Notes under the pieces: generated by a model
The model's database searches: none
What the model was told of the DNA's origin: nothing
What the model saw: the letters and a program-made list of their open reading frames with translations, nothing else
Source: Planctomycetota bacterium
Lineage (GTDB): Bacteria > Planctomycetota > GCA-002687715
DNA length: 64,000 nt
NCBI GenBank assembly: GCA_002683135.1
Contig: NYSS01000026.1
Location: forward strand, 33,588-97,587
Direction: 5' to 3'
Position numbers and translations under genes: made by a program
Part shown: positions 18,901-26,982 of the stretch, piece after piece
Numbering within the stretch: the stretch's first letter is position 1
Layout of the letters: the number at the start of each line of letters is the position of its first letter

Positions 18901-19074
18901 TTGCTGCCGATGGCATTCGGCTTAGGCCACGGCTCGGAGGGCAACGTGCCCTTGGCGCGGGCCATCATCGGTGCGGTGATCGGCGGGGCGACCCTCGCGC
19001 TGATCGTCGTTCCACCCCTGCTCAGCTTCGTCGGACCGCTGCTCAGGCCCAAGGTCGAGGAGGCCGTCGCATGA
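15910..19074 (+). CDS. RND-family efflux pump, inner-membrane permease (AcrB/CzcA superfamily)
   Basis: A 1054-residue proton-driven resistance-nodulation-division permease. It has TM1 at the N-terminus (VFVLAVMVIGVVSAARLPSDLLP), a first large periplasmic loop, a TM2-6 bundle including GILVDQAIVVMENI with the TM4 acidic residue, a second loop, and TM8-12 ending in PPLLSFVGPLLRPK. Length is typical (about 1000-1050). It is first in a three-gene operon: its TGA overlaps the adaptor's ATG (ATGA). The substrate is unknown; the TM4 region looks more like drug/MdtB-type pumps than metal pumps, which is a weak call. Confidence 0.92.
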   Translation: MGLVKRALANPYLVVVFVLAVMVIGVVSAARLPSDLLPLFKTPAVQVLTLYPGMPPEVMERDITSRIERWTGQAVGIERQEARSLLGVSVVKDFFREDMDLNTALSQVTSLAMSDTYYLPPGTAPPMVMPFDPTASVPLCLVSVSSETMTEKQLYDVAYYEMRNRLQSIQGVIAPAVYGGVPRRIFAYLDRDQLEARNLSPLDVNRAIQSGNPFVPTGSVRIGETEYYLRDNAMVESVPELNDIPVKFENGQPIYIRDVGLAQDTNQIQSNIVRINGRRQVYIPIYRQPGANTLEIVDSVKAKSQQILQRIRQFNPEAEDLRLDVVMDQSKFVRASIDTLQTSGLIGAALVMLVVLLFLGSIRSTLIVLTAIPVAILGAFIGLFYTGDTINAMTLGGLSLAIGILVDQAIVVMENIQRHLAMGKNRRQAALDGAGEVAMPVLVSTLTFIVVFYPVVLLSGMAKFLFTPLALAVTFATLTSYIIAMTFIPVAAATLLKTSAGGGRLAGALSGAYGALAGWTLKLRIPVVLAAVALSVGAGAVVPSLGTELFPPVDGGQFTILVRGELGTRIERMEALVAEIEAAVQGEVGAADPEDTDGSSDLSLLISNIGVLYDWPAAYTPNTGPMDAFLLLQLKDDRKQTAQQHASRLRAVLAKKFPHVEFAYDTGGMMTAALNFGLPSPIDIQVQGSKLEVLDEIGRAIRDVASEVEGAVDARVAQPFDYPALRINVDRVKAGQFGLTQEDVIKNVAAAINSSVNFAPSFWIAPNGNHYFMGVQYKETEIESLDTLLDIPITGPGSKSAVLLRSVATLEETVTPPMVSHVNITRTVDVFVNVEGRDVGSVAADIRERLGESPSFTALMDEYEAKGYAWSISGEVESMQKSFGQFGTGLIIAAILVYLVMVAQFRSFLVPFVILLTVPLGGVGVIGALLVTGTHMSIPAFMGLILMVGIVVQYSILLVEFAARRIREGAEVRDAIIEAAKMRVRPVLMTSLTTVLALLPMAFGLGHGSEGNVPLARAIIGAVIGGATLALIVVPPLLSFVGPLLRPKVEEAVA

Positions 19075-20366
19075 TTCGCTCTCTGTTGAGGATTTGTCTT
19101 GTCGTGTCCGCTCTGGCTGTCGTGGCGTCTGCGCAGTTGCGTGTCTCGGTGATGGAACCCGAGCAGGTGACTGTCGTGCGGGAGCTGACCGTGAAGGGCG
19201 ACGTCATGGCGTACCAGACGGCGACGTTGCGAGCCCGCGTCACCGGCGTGTTGGCCCGACTCCCGTGGATGGAGGGCGACGTGGTTGCGGGTGGGCAGGA
19301 GGTCGCCGCGCTCCGGGTCCCCGACCTGGAGGCCGAGCTGAAGCAGGCTCGCGCTCGGGCGGCGGCTGTCGCAGCGGAAAAGGACGAGGCGTCGGCGATG
19401 CTGGAGGAGGTCGCCGGCGACATCGCCGCGGCGCAGGCGACGGTCCTCTATTACAAGGCCAAGGAGGGCGTCGTGGCGGCCCATCTCGCCATGAAGAAGA
19501 TGATCGCCGCGCGGGCGAAGGGGTTGGCATCTGAGCGGGCGGGCCCCGCCTCCGCCGGAGAGGACGCGGCCGCTGCGGTCGCCCTGGTTGAGGCCGAGGC
19601 GCGTGCGGCGACGCAGGAGACGGCGAAGGCCGGCGCGGCGGTCAAGGCCGCTCAGTCCCGCCGGGCCGCGGCGGAAGCGCACATCAAGAGCGTCGCGGCG
19701 AAATACGAGGCGAGCGTCGCCGCGGCAGCGGTGGTGGAGGCGCGCATCGCCTTCGCGCGGTTGGTCTGCCCGTTCACCGAGGGCGTCGTCTCCGAGCGCC
19801 ATGCGGACCCCGGGGCCCTCATCGAGGCTGATACGACTCCGGTAGTGACCCTGGTGGACGCCACCCGAGTGCGCATTCGTTTCGCTCTTACGGAGCGGGA
19901 CGCGTGGCGCGTCAAGGTCGGGGACGACGTGTCGATGCGATTGCAGACCGATCCGCACGTCGTGCGGGTCGTTAAGGTCAAGCGCGTCGCGGGGACGCTC
20001 GATTTGCGGCGCAATCGGTGGTTCGAGGTCGACCTGGACAATGACGGGTCGTACCTGCCGGGCTCATTCGCGTACTTCGAGCTGACGTTCCGGTCAGCCG
20101 CGGGCCGGCTCGCCATTCCGATCAGGTACGTCATCGCGGGGCGCGGTCAGCCGCAGGTGCTGGTGGCCGAGGGAAACCAGGTGGTGGCTCGGAATATCGT
20201 CCTGGGTATTACCGGCGTCCGGGAGGCGGATATGGGGAAGTCCAAGCGTGACGAGCGCGTCGAGATCGTGTCTGGCCTCGGCCCGGCCGATCAGGTCATC
20301 AAGAGCAACGTCGCTGGACTGAACGTCGGAGAGACGATCACCCCGGTCTTGGAGAAGGCGAAGTGA
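19071..20366 (+). CDS. RND periplasmic adaptor (membrane fusion protein, HlyD-like)
   Basis: A 431-residue adaptor joining the RND permease to an outer-membrane channel. It has an N-terminal signal sequence ending near ASAQ, a lipoyl half-domain (VKGDVMAYQTATLRARVTGVLARLPWMEGDVV), a long Ala/Glu-rich coiled-coil hairpin (about residues 85-230), the second lipoyl half (FARLVCPFTEGVVSERHADPGALIE), then beta-barrel and membrane-proximal domains. Both gene junctions overlap by four bases, ATGA upstream and GTGA downstream, which implies coupled translation and defined stoichiometry. Confidence 0.92.
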   Translation: MIRSLLRICLVVSALAVVASAQLRVSVMEPEQVTVVRELTVKGDVMAYQTATLRARVTGVLARLPWMEGDVVAGGQEVAALRVPDLEAELKQARARAAAVAAEKDEASAMLEEVAGDIAAAQATVLYYKAKEGVVAAHLAMKKMIAARAKGLASERAGPASAGEDAAAAVALVEAEARAATQETAKAGAAVKAAQSRRAAAEAHIKSVAAKYEASVAAAAVVEARIAFARLVCPFTEGVVSERHADPGALIEADTTPVVTLVDATRVRIRFALTERDAWRVKVGDDVSMRLQTDPHVVRVVKVKRVAGTLDLRRNRWFEVDLDNDGSYLPGSFAYFELTFRSAAGRLAIPIRYVIAGRGQPQVLVAEGNQVVARNIVLGITGVREADMGKSKRDERVEIVSGLGPADQVIKSNVAGLNVGETITPVLEKAK

Positions 20367-21775
20367 GGGTGCGGCCGAAGGGAGCGCTTGCGCTGTGCGT
20401 GTTGGCTGCCGCTAGCGCCTGCACGAGCCCGTATCGTGGCCGCATTCGCGAGCCGGTCCCCGCGGGCGCGTGGGCGCCTTCCGATGCCGTTGGGGAGGGC
20501 CGGGGCGGCGAGGTTGTCAATGACAAGGTCGTGGTCCCTGTGGACACCGCCAAGGACGCGTTCCCTGTCGACCTCGCGACGGCCCTGCGCCTCGCGGGTG
20601 CCCAGGCGACGGTCGTCAGTATCGCCCGTGAGCGGGCCGCGGTCGCGGCGTCTCGCGAGGAGCTCGTGGCGAGCCAGTGGTTTCCGCGGGTCGGTCCGCA
20701 GCTCGGGTTCACTCGAATTGACGGACTGGTGCAGGGTACGGACGGCGCGTTCGTGGACGTCGGCAAGCAGAACTTGTTGATCGGCGGGGGCGCGGAGTGG
20801 CGGGTGAACCCGGCCGCCACGTGGTACGCGACGCTCGCGGCCCGTCGCCGTACCGAGGCGTCGACCTTCGGCATCACCGCCGCGGGGCACGACGTCCTGC
20901 GGGCCGCAGCCCAGGGGTACTACGATCTGGTGCAGGCGCACACCTCCATACAGATCGCGAATCGGACCCTCCGTGCGGCGCGGGAGCTTGTCGAAGTCAC
21001 GAAGACGCAGGAGCGGCTTGGGGTCGGCCTCCCGATCGATGTGCTGCGGGCCGAAGCTCGGATGCGGCGGACCGAGGGGCAACTGGCGGTCGCGCAGCGG
21101 GATGCGGGGGTGGCGTCCGCGGGCTTGGGAGAACTCCTCATGCTCGATCCGGCGACCCGGCTGGTGCCGGGTGAGAAATCCGTCGGGACGGTCGGGTTCG
21201 TCGATCCGTTGGCGCCCCTGGCTTCGCTTTACTCTCGCGCGCAAGCGAACCGCCCCGATCTGGCGGCAGCACGGGTTCGGCTCGCGGGGGCGGAGGACGC
21301 TCAGCGTGGCGTCGATCGTGGATGGTGGTGGCCCGGTCTCGCTGCCCGAGGCGTCGTCGGAGCCTATGGACCGAATTTCGGGCGACTCGATGGTCAGGAG
21401 ACCTTGTACTTCGGCCTCGAATGGAGATTTGGTGCCGGCATCCCGGCGATGCGGCGCGAGGCCGAGGCGCGGCGTCGACTGGCATCTCTCGCCGTGACGA
21501 AGACGGAGCGCCAGGCTCTGCGCGAGATCCAGGTGGCGCGGGAGACGATCCGGGCGACACGGGCGCGCCTGGTGGCCGCGCGTCATGAGCGCGCGGCGGC
21601 CCGGGATGGAGTGAAGTTGGCGCGTGCGCAGTTGAAGCGTGGAGAAGGCCTGCTGCTTTCCGTGTTGGATATGGAGGCGGCGCTCGTGCGAGCGGAGACC
21701 GCGCATGCGGCCGCCGTCCTGGATCTGAATCGCGCCCACTACGACCTGTTGCACGCGGTCGGCGGGCCGGAATAA
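20363..21775 (+). CDS. TolC-family outer-membrane efflux lipoprotein
   Basis: A 470-residue outer-membrane factor of the TolC/OprM type, the exit duct of the adjoining RND pump. The GTG start gives a lipoprotein signal with a Cys at residue 20 (AAASACTS). Two repeats of long amphipathic helices follow (DLATALRLAGAQA..., then YSRAQANRPDLAAARVRLAGAEDAQ), the typical tandem OEP architecture. It is the last gene of the three-gene operon. The next gene starts 65 bases downstream. Confidence 0.9.
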   Translation: MRVRPKGALALCVLAAASACTSPYRGRIREPVPAGAWAPSDAVGEGRGGEVVNDKVVVPVDTAKDAFPVDLATALRLAGAQATVVSIARERAAVAASREELVASQWFPRVGPQLGFTRIDGLVQGTDGAFVDVGKQNLLIGGGAEWRVNPAATWYATLAARRRTEASTFGITAAGHDVLRAAAQGYYDLVQAHTSIQIANRTLRAARELVEVTKTQERLGVGLPIDVLRAEARMRRTEGQLAVAQRDAGVASAGLGELLMLDPATRLVPGEKSVGTVGFVDPLAPLASLYSRAQANRPDLAAARVRLAGAEDAQRGVDRGWWWPGLAARGVVGAYGPNFGRLDGQETLYFGLEWRFGAGIPAMRREAEARRRLASLAVTKTERQALREIQVARETIRATRARLVAARHERAAARDGVKLARAQLKRGEGLLLSVLDMEAALVRAETAHAAAVLDLNRAHYDLLHAVGGPE

Positions 21776-21840
21776 GGCGGAGGCGCTTTTCAGCGCAAAG
21801 CACTTGACCGGGATGGGCGGGGCCGCCTAGACTCCGAAGC

Positions 21841-22452
21841 ATGGATGTGGTTCACGGATTTCCGGGGTCGGCCAAGCAGGCGTCGGATGGGAACGCCTCC
21901 CGGGCATTGGAGGACCTGCATTACATCCGGCGGTGCCTGGAGAACGCGGGGTCATTTACCGGTGTGCCCGGGCTCGGGGGCATGCTCGTCGGCTTGAGCG
22001 CGCTGGTCGCGACGGGTGTGGCCTCAGTCCAGGGGTCGAACGACGCGTGGGTCCAGGTATGGATCGTTGAGGCCTTCGTCGCGCTGGTCATCGGGGTCGT
22101 GTTCATGATCCGGAAGGCGCGGTTCGCTGGGGTGTCTCTCGCCCGCGGGCCGGGGCTGCGGTTTGGCCTCAGCCTGGTGCCGCCCGCGCTCGCTGCGGTG
22201 GCCGTGACCATCGCCCTTGTGCAGATCGGGGCGTACGGAGTGCTCCCGGGGCTGTGGCTGCTGCTCTACGGGACCTCGGTCATCACCGGCGGTGCATTTT
22301 CGGTCCGCATCGTGTCGTTCATGGGGGCTTCATTCATGGCTCTGGGGACCGTGGCCTTGTTCTTCTCCATGCGTGACGTCTTCATGGGGGTTGGATTCGG
22401 GGGACTCCATATCGTCTTCGGGTGGATCATTCGGAGGCGCCACGGTGGTTAG
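21841..22452 (+). CDS. Integral membrane protein of unknown function, paired with regulator
   Basis: A 203-residue protein with a soluble N-terminal 40 residues (RALEDLHYIRRCLENAGSFT) and about six hydrophobic helices ending in a basic tail (RRRHGG). I do not recognise a domain. It lies directly before a small winged-helix regulator (start 10 bases after this stop). Membrane protein plus small HTH gene pairs often form a regulatory unit in which the membrane protein is the target or sensor; that is inference only. Confidence 0.7.
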   Translation: MDVVHGFPGSAKQASDGNASRALEDLHYIRRCLENAGSFTGVPGLGGMLVGLSALVATGVASVQGSNDAWVQVWIVEAFVALVIGVVFMIRKARFAGVSLARGPGLRFGLSLVPPALAAVAVTIALVQIGAYGVLPGLWLLLYGTSVITGGAFSVRIVSFMGASFMALGTVALFFSMRDVFMGVGFGGLHIVFGWIIRRRHGG

Positions 22453-22462
22453 GGGGAGGGGC

Positions 22463-22840
22463 ATGACAAAGTCGGCAAGTGTCCGTCGGGGCGGACGTCG
22501 TGCGGTGAAGGTCAAGGGGGCCGTTCGGGTTCCCGGGCAGGAGGAGCCATCGGACGTCGATCGCCTGGTCCACGAGCCCATGCGCTTGGGGATCATGAGC
22601 ACGTTGGTCGTCAACGAGAGCCTGAGCTTCAATGATCTAAAGGGAATACTGAACGCGACCGACGGAAACCTGAGCGTCCATGCTCGCCGACTCGAAGAGG
22701 CTGGGTACGTTGCCTGCAGCAAGGGATTCGAGGGGCGGGTGCCCCGCACCGACTACAGGTTGACGGCGATCGGCCGTAAGGCGCTCGATCGATATCTGGA
22801 CCACATGGAAGCGCTGATCAAGGCGACCCGCACCGGGTGA
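22463..22840 (+). CDS. Small winged-helix transcriptional regulator
   Basis: A 125-residue DNA-binding protein. A basic N-terminal extension (about 30 residues) precedes a winged-helix domain: [45 protein letters not shown], then the wing [24 protein letters not shown]. The pattern matches the 'transcriptional regulator' HTH_27/MarR-like family that senses no obvious ligand. AGGGGGAGGGG just upstream of the ATG is a strong ribosome binding site. It probably regulates its own operon with the membrane protein before it. Confidence 0.82.
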   Translation: MTKSASVRRGGRRAVKVKGAVRVPGQEEPSDVDRLVHEPMRLGIMSTLVVNESLSFNDLKGILNATDGNLSVHARRLEEAGYVACSKGFEGRVPRTDYRLTAIGRKALDRYLDHMEALIKATRTG

Positions 22841-22856
22841 CGAAGAAGATTGGCGG

Positions 22857-23603
22857 ATGACAGCCGATAGCTATCGGAGTACGGGTCAGTCAAGGAAGGT
22901 GAGAGTGTCGCCCTTGCACGTTGCGTTGATCATGGATGGAAATGGCCGATGGGCGCGAGCTCGCGGTCTCCCTCGGGTCGAGGGGCATCGCCGGGGGGCG
23001 GACGTCGTGCGTGAGCTCGTCGAGTCGGCTCCGGATCTCGGAGTTGGGACCCTATCCCTGTACGCGTTCTCCTCGGACAACTGGAAGCGGCCGGAGCGGG
23101 AGGTCGCGTTCCTGATGGCCCTGTTCCGCACATTCCTCTGCCGTGAGCGACGGCGCTGCGTCAAGGAGGGCGTGCGGGTCAGCGTGGTGGGGCGCCGGGA
23201 TCGGTTGTCCGCTGGACTGGTGCGAGAGATCGAACGCACCGAGTCTGCCACCCGCGAGGGACGCGTCTTGAGCCTCCGCATTTGCGTCGACTATTCGGCG
23301 CGTGACCGCATCGTCGCCGCGGCCGACCTGATGGCCCGCGACGGCAAGTGCGGACGTGACGCATTCGCCCGTGCGCTTGGCCAATCGGGGCAAGAGAAGA
23401 GTCCGAGCCCGGACGTGGACTTGCTGGTTCGGACGGGCGGAGAGCAGCGCCTCTCGGATTTCTTGCTTTGGGAGTGCGCGTACGCGGAGCTGCTGTTCGT
23501 CGAGCAAATGTGGCCTGAGTTCGGGAAGGACTCGCTGGGCCGCGCCATCGACGCATTCGGCGAGCGCGAACGTCGCTTCGGGACCGTGCCCGTCGTCTCC
23601 TGA
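22857..23603 (+). CDS. uppS: Isoprenyl transferase, cis-prenyltransferase (UppS family)
   Basis: A 248-residue cis-prenyltransferase that extends farnesyl diphosphate with isopentenyl units to make the undecaprenyl-type carrier lipid for peptidoglycan and polysaccharide export. Signatures: [28 protein letters not shown] (catalytic Asp in MDGNG), [14 protein letters not shown], and the C-terminal [26 protein letters not shown]. Length and motifs are normal. It starts 16 bases after the regulator gene, so it may share that transcript. Confidence 0.93.
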   Translation: MTADSYRSTGQSRKVRVSPLHVALIMDGNGRWARARGLPRVEGHRRGADVVRELVESAPDLGVGTLSLYAFSSDNWKRPEREVAFLMALFRTFLCRERRRCVKEGVRVSVVGRRDRLSAGLVREIERTESATREGRVLSLRICVDYSARDRIVAAADLMARDGKCGRDAFARALGQSGQEKSPSPDVDLLVRTGGEQRLSDFLLWECAYAELLFVEQMWPEFGKDSLGRAIDAFGERERRFGTVPVVS

Positions 23604-23719
23604 GCGATTTCCTACAGCGACGCATCAGGATGGCTCATGGGCGTCCGCCGGGCCGCTGGTCGACCTGGGCGGTTGCGTGATCAGGTGAGGCGCGGCGCAC
23701 CCCTGGTAGTGTAACCCCC

Positions 23720-23744
23720 CCGGGGCGCGGATCCGTGGCCCCGG
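23720..23744 (+). other. Inverted repeat covering the leader of the TMTC-like gene
   Basis: CCGGGGC (23720-23726) pairs with GCCCCGG (23738-23744) around an inner CGGATCCG palindrome. It ends six bases before the ATG at 23751, so folding would occlude the ribosome binding region. It could also be a terminator stem for uppS, but no T-tract follows. Confidence 0.4.
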
Positions 23745-23750
23745 TGCCAT

Positions 23751-25577
23751 ATGAGTGGTTGGAAGAAGAGCCTGCAGGGGGCCGCGCTCGTCGCCCTCGC
23801 CTTGGTCGTTGGCCTGCCGGCGATCACGGGCGGTTTGATCCGCGACGACTACCTGTACACCACCCACGATCCGCACGTGACCGAGCCCGTCGGGTTCGCG
23901 ACGTTGTTGTCTTCACCGCTGTGGCCGTACGAGGACGTCGGTCTCTACCGGCCGCTGACGACGGCGTCACTGCGCCTGGACTTTCTCCTCAGCCAGACGC
24001 TCGGCACGCCGATCACCGGTGAGCGGGCCCTCGTTCCCCACGTTCACAACTTATTGCTCAACGGGATCGGTGCTGCGCTGCTCTTCCTGACGTTGCTGCG
24101 TCTCGGGGTGCCGGCGGCGGGGGCGTTCGTTGCGGCAGCGGTGTTCGCCGTGCATCCTGCGCGTTCAGAGGCGTTCCTGTGGATAAGCGGTCGAGCGGAA
24201 TGCCTGATGACGGCCTTCGCGTTGGGGGCGGTGTTGATCGTCCTGGGTGGCACGTCGTGGTGGCGGCTCTTCGCAGCGGGGGCGTGCGCGTCGTGTGCTT
24301 TCCTGGCCAAGGAACAGGGCGCGTGCTTGCTCGTCCTCGTGCCCCTGGCGCCTGCCCTGACCCGGAGGGACCGGGGCCGCGTGCTCGCGGTCATGGCCAT
24401 GGCCATCGTCCCGTGGCTCGTGGTGCGCTACGGAGTGCTGGGCACCCTTGGCCCGACGGGTTCGCAACAGACCATGCTGGGTGCGGGGGGCGGCGCCATG
24501 CTCCTGCACGGCATGGGTTGGCTTGGTCGCTACGCGCTGCTTCTCGTTTGGCCCGACCCCTTACTGCACGAATACGATGAGCCAGCGGCGGCGGACTGGC
24601 TGGGCATGGCGGTGGCGGGGTGCGTTGCCCTGGCGTCGGTGATCGCCTGGCGCCGCCGCGGGGCGCCAGGTTTCGCGTGCGCGTTGTTCGTGCTCCCGCT
24701 GCTGCCGGCGCTGAACCTGCTGCATCGAACGAGCGAACCATTCGCGGAGCGCTTCCTGGCTCTGCCAGCTGCCGGTGCCCTCGCCTGGTTCGCCGTGGTG
24801 TTCCCCTGGGAGCGCCTGCGGCGTCCCAGACTCCTCACCTATGCGGCGCTGGTCTTACTCTTGACCGCCGCCGTGCGGACAGGCATCCGGGCATCCGACT
24901 ACAAGGACGAGGCAACCCTGTTCGCGGCCCAGATGCAGGTCGCTCCGGGAGAGGCCGCGTCTTGGGGCTTGTGGGGCCAGCTTGGGGTGCGCGGGGGTGA
25001 TCTCGCTGCGGCGTGTTCACGCTTCGCTCGTGCGGTGGAGCTGGCTCCGGACGGTTACCGCTGGCGCATTGAGCGGGCCGACGCCCTCTTCAAACGCGCC
25101 AGCGCGATGGAGACGCTGGATCAGGTGTCGCTCCGTGAAGCCGCGCGCGAATTGTCCGTCGTGGTGGAACGATGGCCGATGATCGGTCCGGCGTGGTCGC
25201 TCTTGGGATCAGTAGAGGCGACGGCCGGCAATGTGGCCGTCGCCGAGGCGGCGCTGCGGCGCGCGGCCGCGCTGGAGCCACGGGATTGGCGCGCTTCGTG
25301 GCGCCTGGCGAATATCTTGATGAGCAGTGGGCGGGCAGGCGAGGCGCGGAGCGTCGTGACGTCCCTTGTCGCGTCGTTGGACGACGCGGCCCGGCGTCGC
25401 CCCTGGGATTTTCAGCCGCTCGCCGCGGCGGGGCGTGTCCTCTTGGATTCGGCGCAGCCCCAGGCCGCGCTCATGCGCCTTCGTGGTGCCCGGCGCCGAG
25501 CGTTGCGCGCCCAGGACACGGCGCAGATCGACGAGTTGCTCCGTCGCGCGGCCGGCCAGCGGCCAGCGGTGAGGTAG
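23751..25577 (+). CDS. TMTC-like membrane protein with C-terminal TPRs
   Basis: A 608-residue protein. The N-terminal 400 residues are polytopic and start with a GT-C-like first loop (GGLIRDDYLYTTHDPHVTEPVGF) and YRPLTTASLRLDF...HVHNLLLNGIGAALLF...FAVHPARSEAFLWISGRAE. These are the hallmarks of bacterial TMTC/PMT-like putative glycosyltransferases. From about residue 400 there are TPR-type helices (GDLAAACSRFARAVELAPDGYRW, GNVAVAEAALRRAAALEPRDWRAS). The likely role is transfer of a sugar from a lipid donor to an exported acceptor; the substrate is unknown. An inverted repeat covers the leader just before the start. Confidence 0.7.
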   Translation: MSGWKKSLQGAALVALALVVGLPAITGGLIRDDYLYTTHDPHVTEPVGFATLLSSPLWPYEDVGLYRPLTTASLRLDFLLSQTLGTPITGERALVPHVHNLLLNGIGAALLFLTLLRLGVPAAGAFVAAAVFAVHPARSEAFLWISGRAECLMTAFALGAVLIVLGGTSWWRLFAAGACASCAFLAKEQGACLLVLVPLAPALTRRDRGRVLAVMAMAIVPWLVVRYGVLGTLGPTGSQQTMLGAGGGAMLLHGMGWLGRYALLLVWPDPLLHEYDEPAAADWLGMAVAGCVALASVIAWRRRGAPGFACALFVLPLLPALNLLHRTSEPFAERFLALPAAGALAWFAVVFPWERLRRPRLLTYAALVLLLTAAVRTGIRASDYKDEATLFAAQMQVAPGEAASWGLWGQLGVRGGDLAAACSRFARAVELAPDGYRWRIERADALFKRASAMETLDQVSLREAARELSVVVERWPMIGPAWSLLGSVEATAGNVAVAEAALRRAAALEPRDWRASWRLANILMSSGRAGEARSVVTSLVASLDDAARRRPWDFQPLAAAGRVLLDSAQPQAALMRLRGARRRALRAQDTAQIDELLRRAAGQRPAVR

Positions 25578-25587
25578 GATCGGCGCT

Positions 25588-26427
25588 ATGCGTTGCATGG
25601 TCATCCTCGTGTGCCTCCTGATCGTCACGGCGGCGTCGGCCCAGAACCCGGGTGTCCTCGGGGCGGTGCTCGGGAGCGATGGGCGCGACGTGGTGGTGCG
25701 CCGGGTGCTCGATCGGAGCCCTGCTCGCGTTGCCGGGCTGCGGCCTGGTGACCGGTTGATGATGGTGGGCGAGGACCTCGTCCGTAACCCGCAGGACGCC
25801 CGGGCACGGTTGTACCGGCTGGCGCCGGGGAGCATGGCTCGGCTGGCTGTGGTCCGCGGCGAGGAACGCCACGTCTTCGACGCGAAGATGACTGATTGGA
25901 AGACCGCGTCGTCGCTCGTGAAGTGGCGGGGCAAGGCGCTCGAAGCGGGAGTTGGGGCTCCCGCCTGGTGGGCTGAGCGTTGGGACCTGCCGGGTGGGGC
26001 CCGTGTCCCGCCGACCCGGGAGTCCACCAAAGGCAAGGTCGTGTGCCTGTTCGTCTACCAGGCGTTGTGACCGCATTGCGAGAGACGGGGGTTCCCCGTC
26101 CACGTTGCGCAGGAAGCGGATTACCGCGATGACGCCGGGATCGTATTCGTGAACTTGCACGCGGTGGCGGAGGCCCACAATCGGAACACTTTTGATGTCG
26201 CGGTGAAGAAGGCTCGGGCAGCGGGCTCGAAGTCCGCCGTGCTCGAGGATGTCCGGATTGACGGGATGGGGCGTTCGGAGGCCTGGCGCCTTTACCGCAT
26301 GCGATGGTCGCCGTGGACCATCGTGATCGGCAAGAAGGGCGAGCTTCTTTACAACGGGAACACGCCGGCGGAGTCGGCGCTTCGGGAAATCCTGCGCAAG
26401 GCCCTGGGCCGCAAGCGGCGCCGCTAG
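25588..26427 (+). CDS. Secreted PDZ-thioredoxin-fold selenoprotein (UPHC)
   Basis: Read through UGA at 26068-26070, this is one 279-residue protein. It has a signal peptide (residues 1-19, ending ASAQ), a PDZ domain (about 25-110: SPARVAGLRPGDRLMMVGEDLV), and a thioredoxin fold (about 145-279). The fold contains GKVVCLFVYQAL-Sec161-PHC164, where Sec replaces the first Cys of a CPHC-type active site. The later SPWTIVIGKKGELLYNG provides the cis-Pro loop and final strands. The frame stays open on both sides of the UGA, and a GGTTC-loop hairpin lies 19 bases past it. Role: probably an extracytoplasmic thiol-disulfide or peroxide redox enzyme. Without recoding it would appear as two unrelated fragments. 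Confidence 0.9.
26084..26100 (+). promoter_or_regulatory. Bacterial SECIS element of the thioredoxin-like gene
   Basis: GACGGG (26084-26089) pairs perfectly with CCCGTC (26095-26100) around loop GGTTC. The first loop G is 19 bases past the UGA at 26068-26070. A weaker outer pairing of TGCG with CGCA can extend the element. Position and loop match the bacterial SECIS pattern. Confidence 0.85.
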
Positions 26428-26492
26428 CGGACCGAAGCGCACCGTCGCAAACAGCGGGGCCGTCGCGGCCGGTTTCTGTAGGATCGGCCCCC

Positions 26493-26738
26493 GTGAATGT
26501 CATCACGCCACAGCAGGTCGGGCGCGTTTTGCAGGCCATCGACCAGATGGGGCTGCATCGAGAGGCCGTGCGGATCCCTCTGGAGACCGTGCCGGGAGGT
26601 GCTGTCGCGATTGAGGCAGGCGCCGCGGTGATCGAAGTCCCGTCGGATGTAGATCTCGAGGTGTGGCTCTCCGAGCTCCCGGCTCGGCTGCGCGCGATCC
26701 CGGGATCCGAAGGGCTGCGCGAGGCGGAAGAGCTCTAA
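26493..26738 (+). CDS. Small hypothetical protein
   Basis: An 81-residue acidic protein starting at GTG 26493, with AGGAT about ten bases before it. It has no signal peptide or membrane helix and no family that I recognise. Codon usage looks coding (GC-rich third positions) and the frame is closed by TAA, but support is limited to the open frame and its spacing from neighbours. From its stop to the M20 gene (26739-26982) I see no gene or clear signal. Confidence 0.5.
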   Translation: MNVITPQQVGRVLQAIDQMGLHREAVRIPLETVPGGAVAIEAGAAVIEVPSDVDLEVWLSELPARLRAIPGSEGLREAEEL

Positions 26739-26982
26739 TCGGCATCTTCGCGTGGGTCGTCCTCGTGGGATGGGCCTGGCGCAGGCCGGTCCTCTCGGGA
26801 TAGGACGACGAACCTCCCCACGGGCGCATGGCGATTTCATCTCTCCTTGGCGATCTCAAGCCCACGGGACGGCTACCAGCGGACATCCCGGGGATCGGCA
26901 AGCGGGGCGATGGTCGGTAGACTCCATCCTGCGCGTGCTGCTGCGCGTTTTCACCTCCGCCCTTCTTTAGAAGAGAACCCCG

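Noticed and set aside
26149..26427. Separate small thioredoxin-like gene starting near 26149
   Set aside because: It is in phase with the upstream frame across a single UGA, has no ribosome binding site, and lacks the first strand and active site unless joined.
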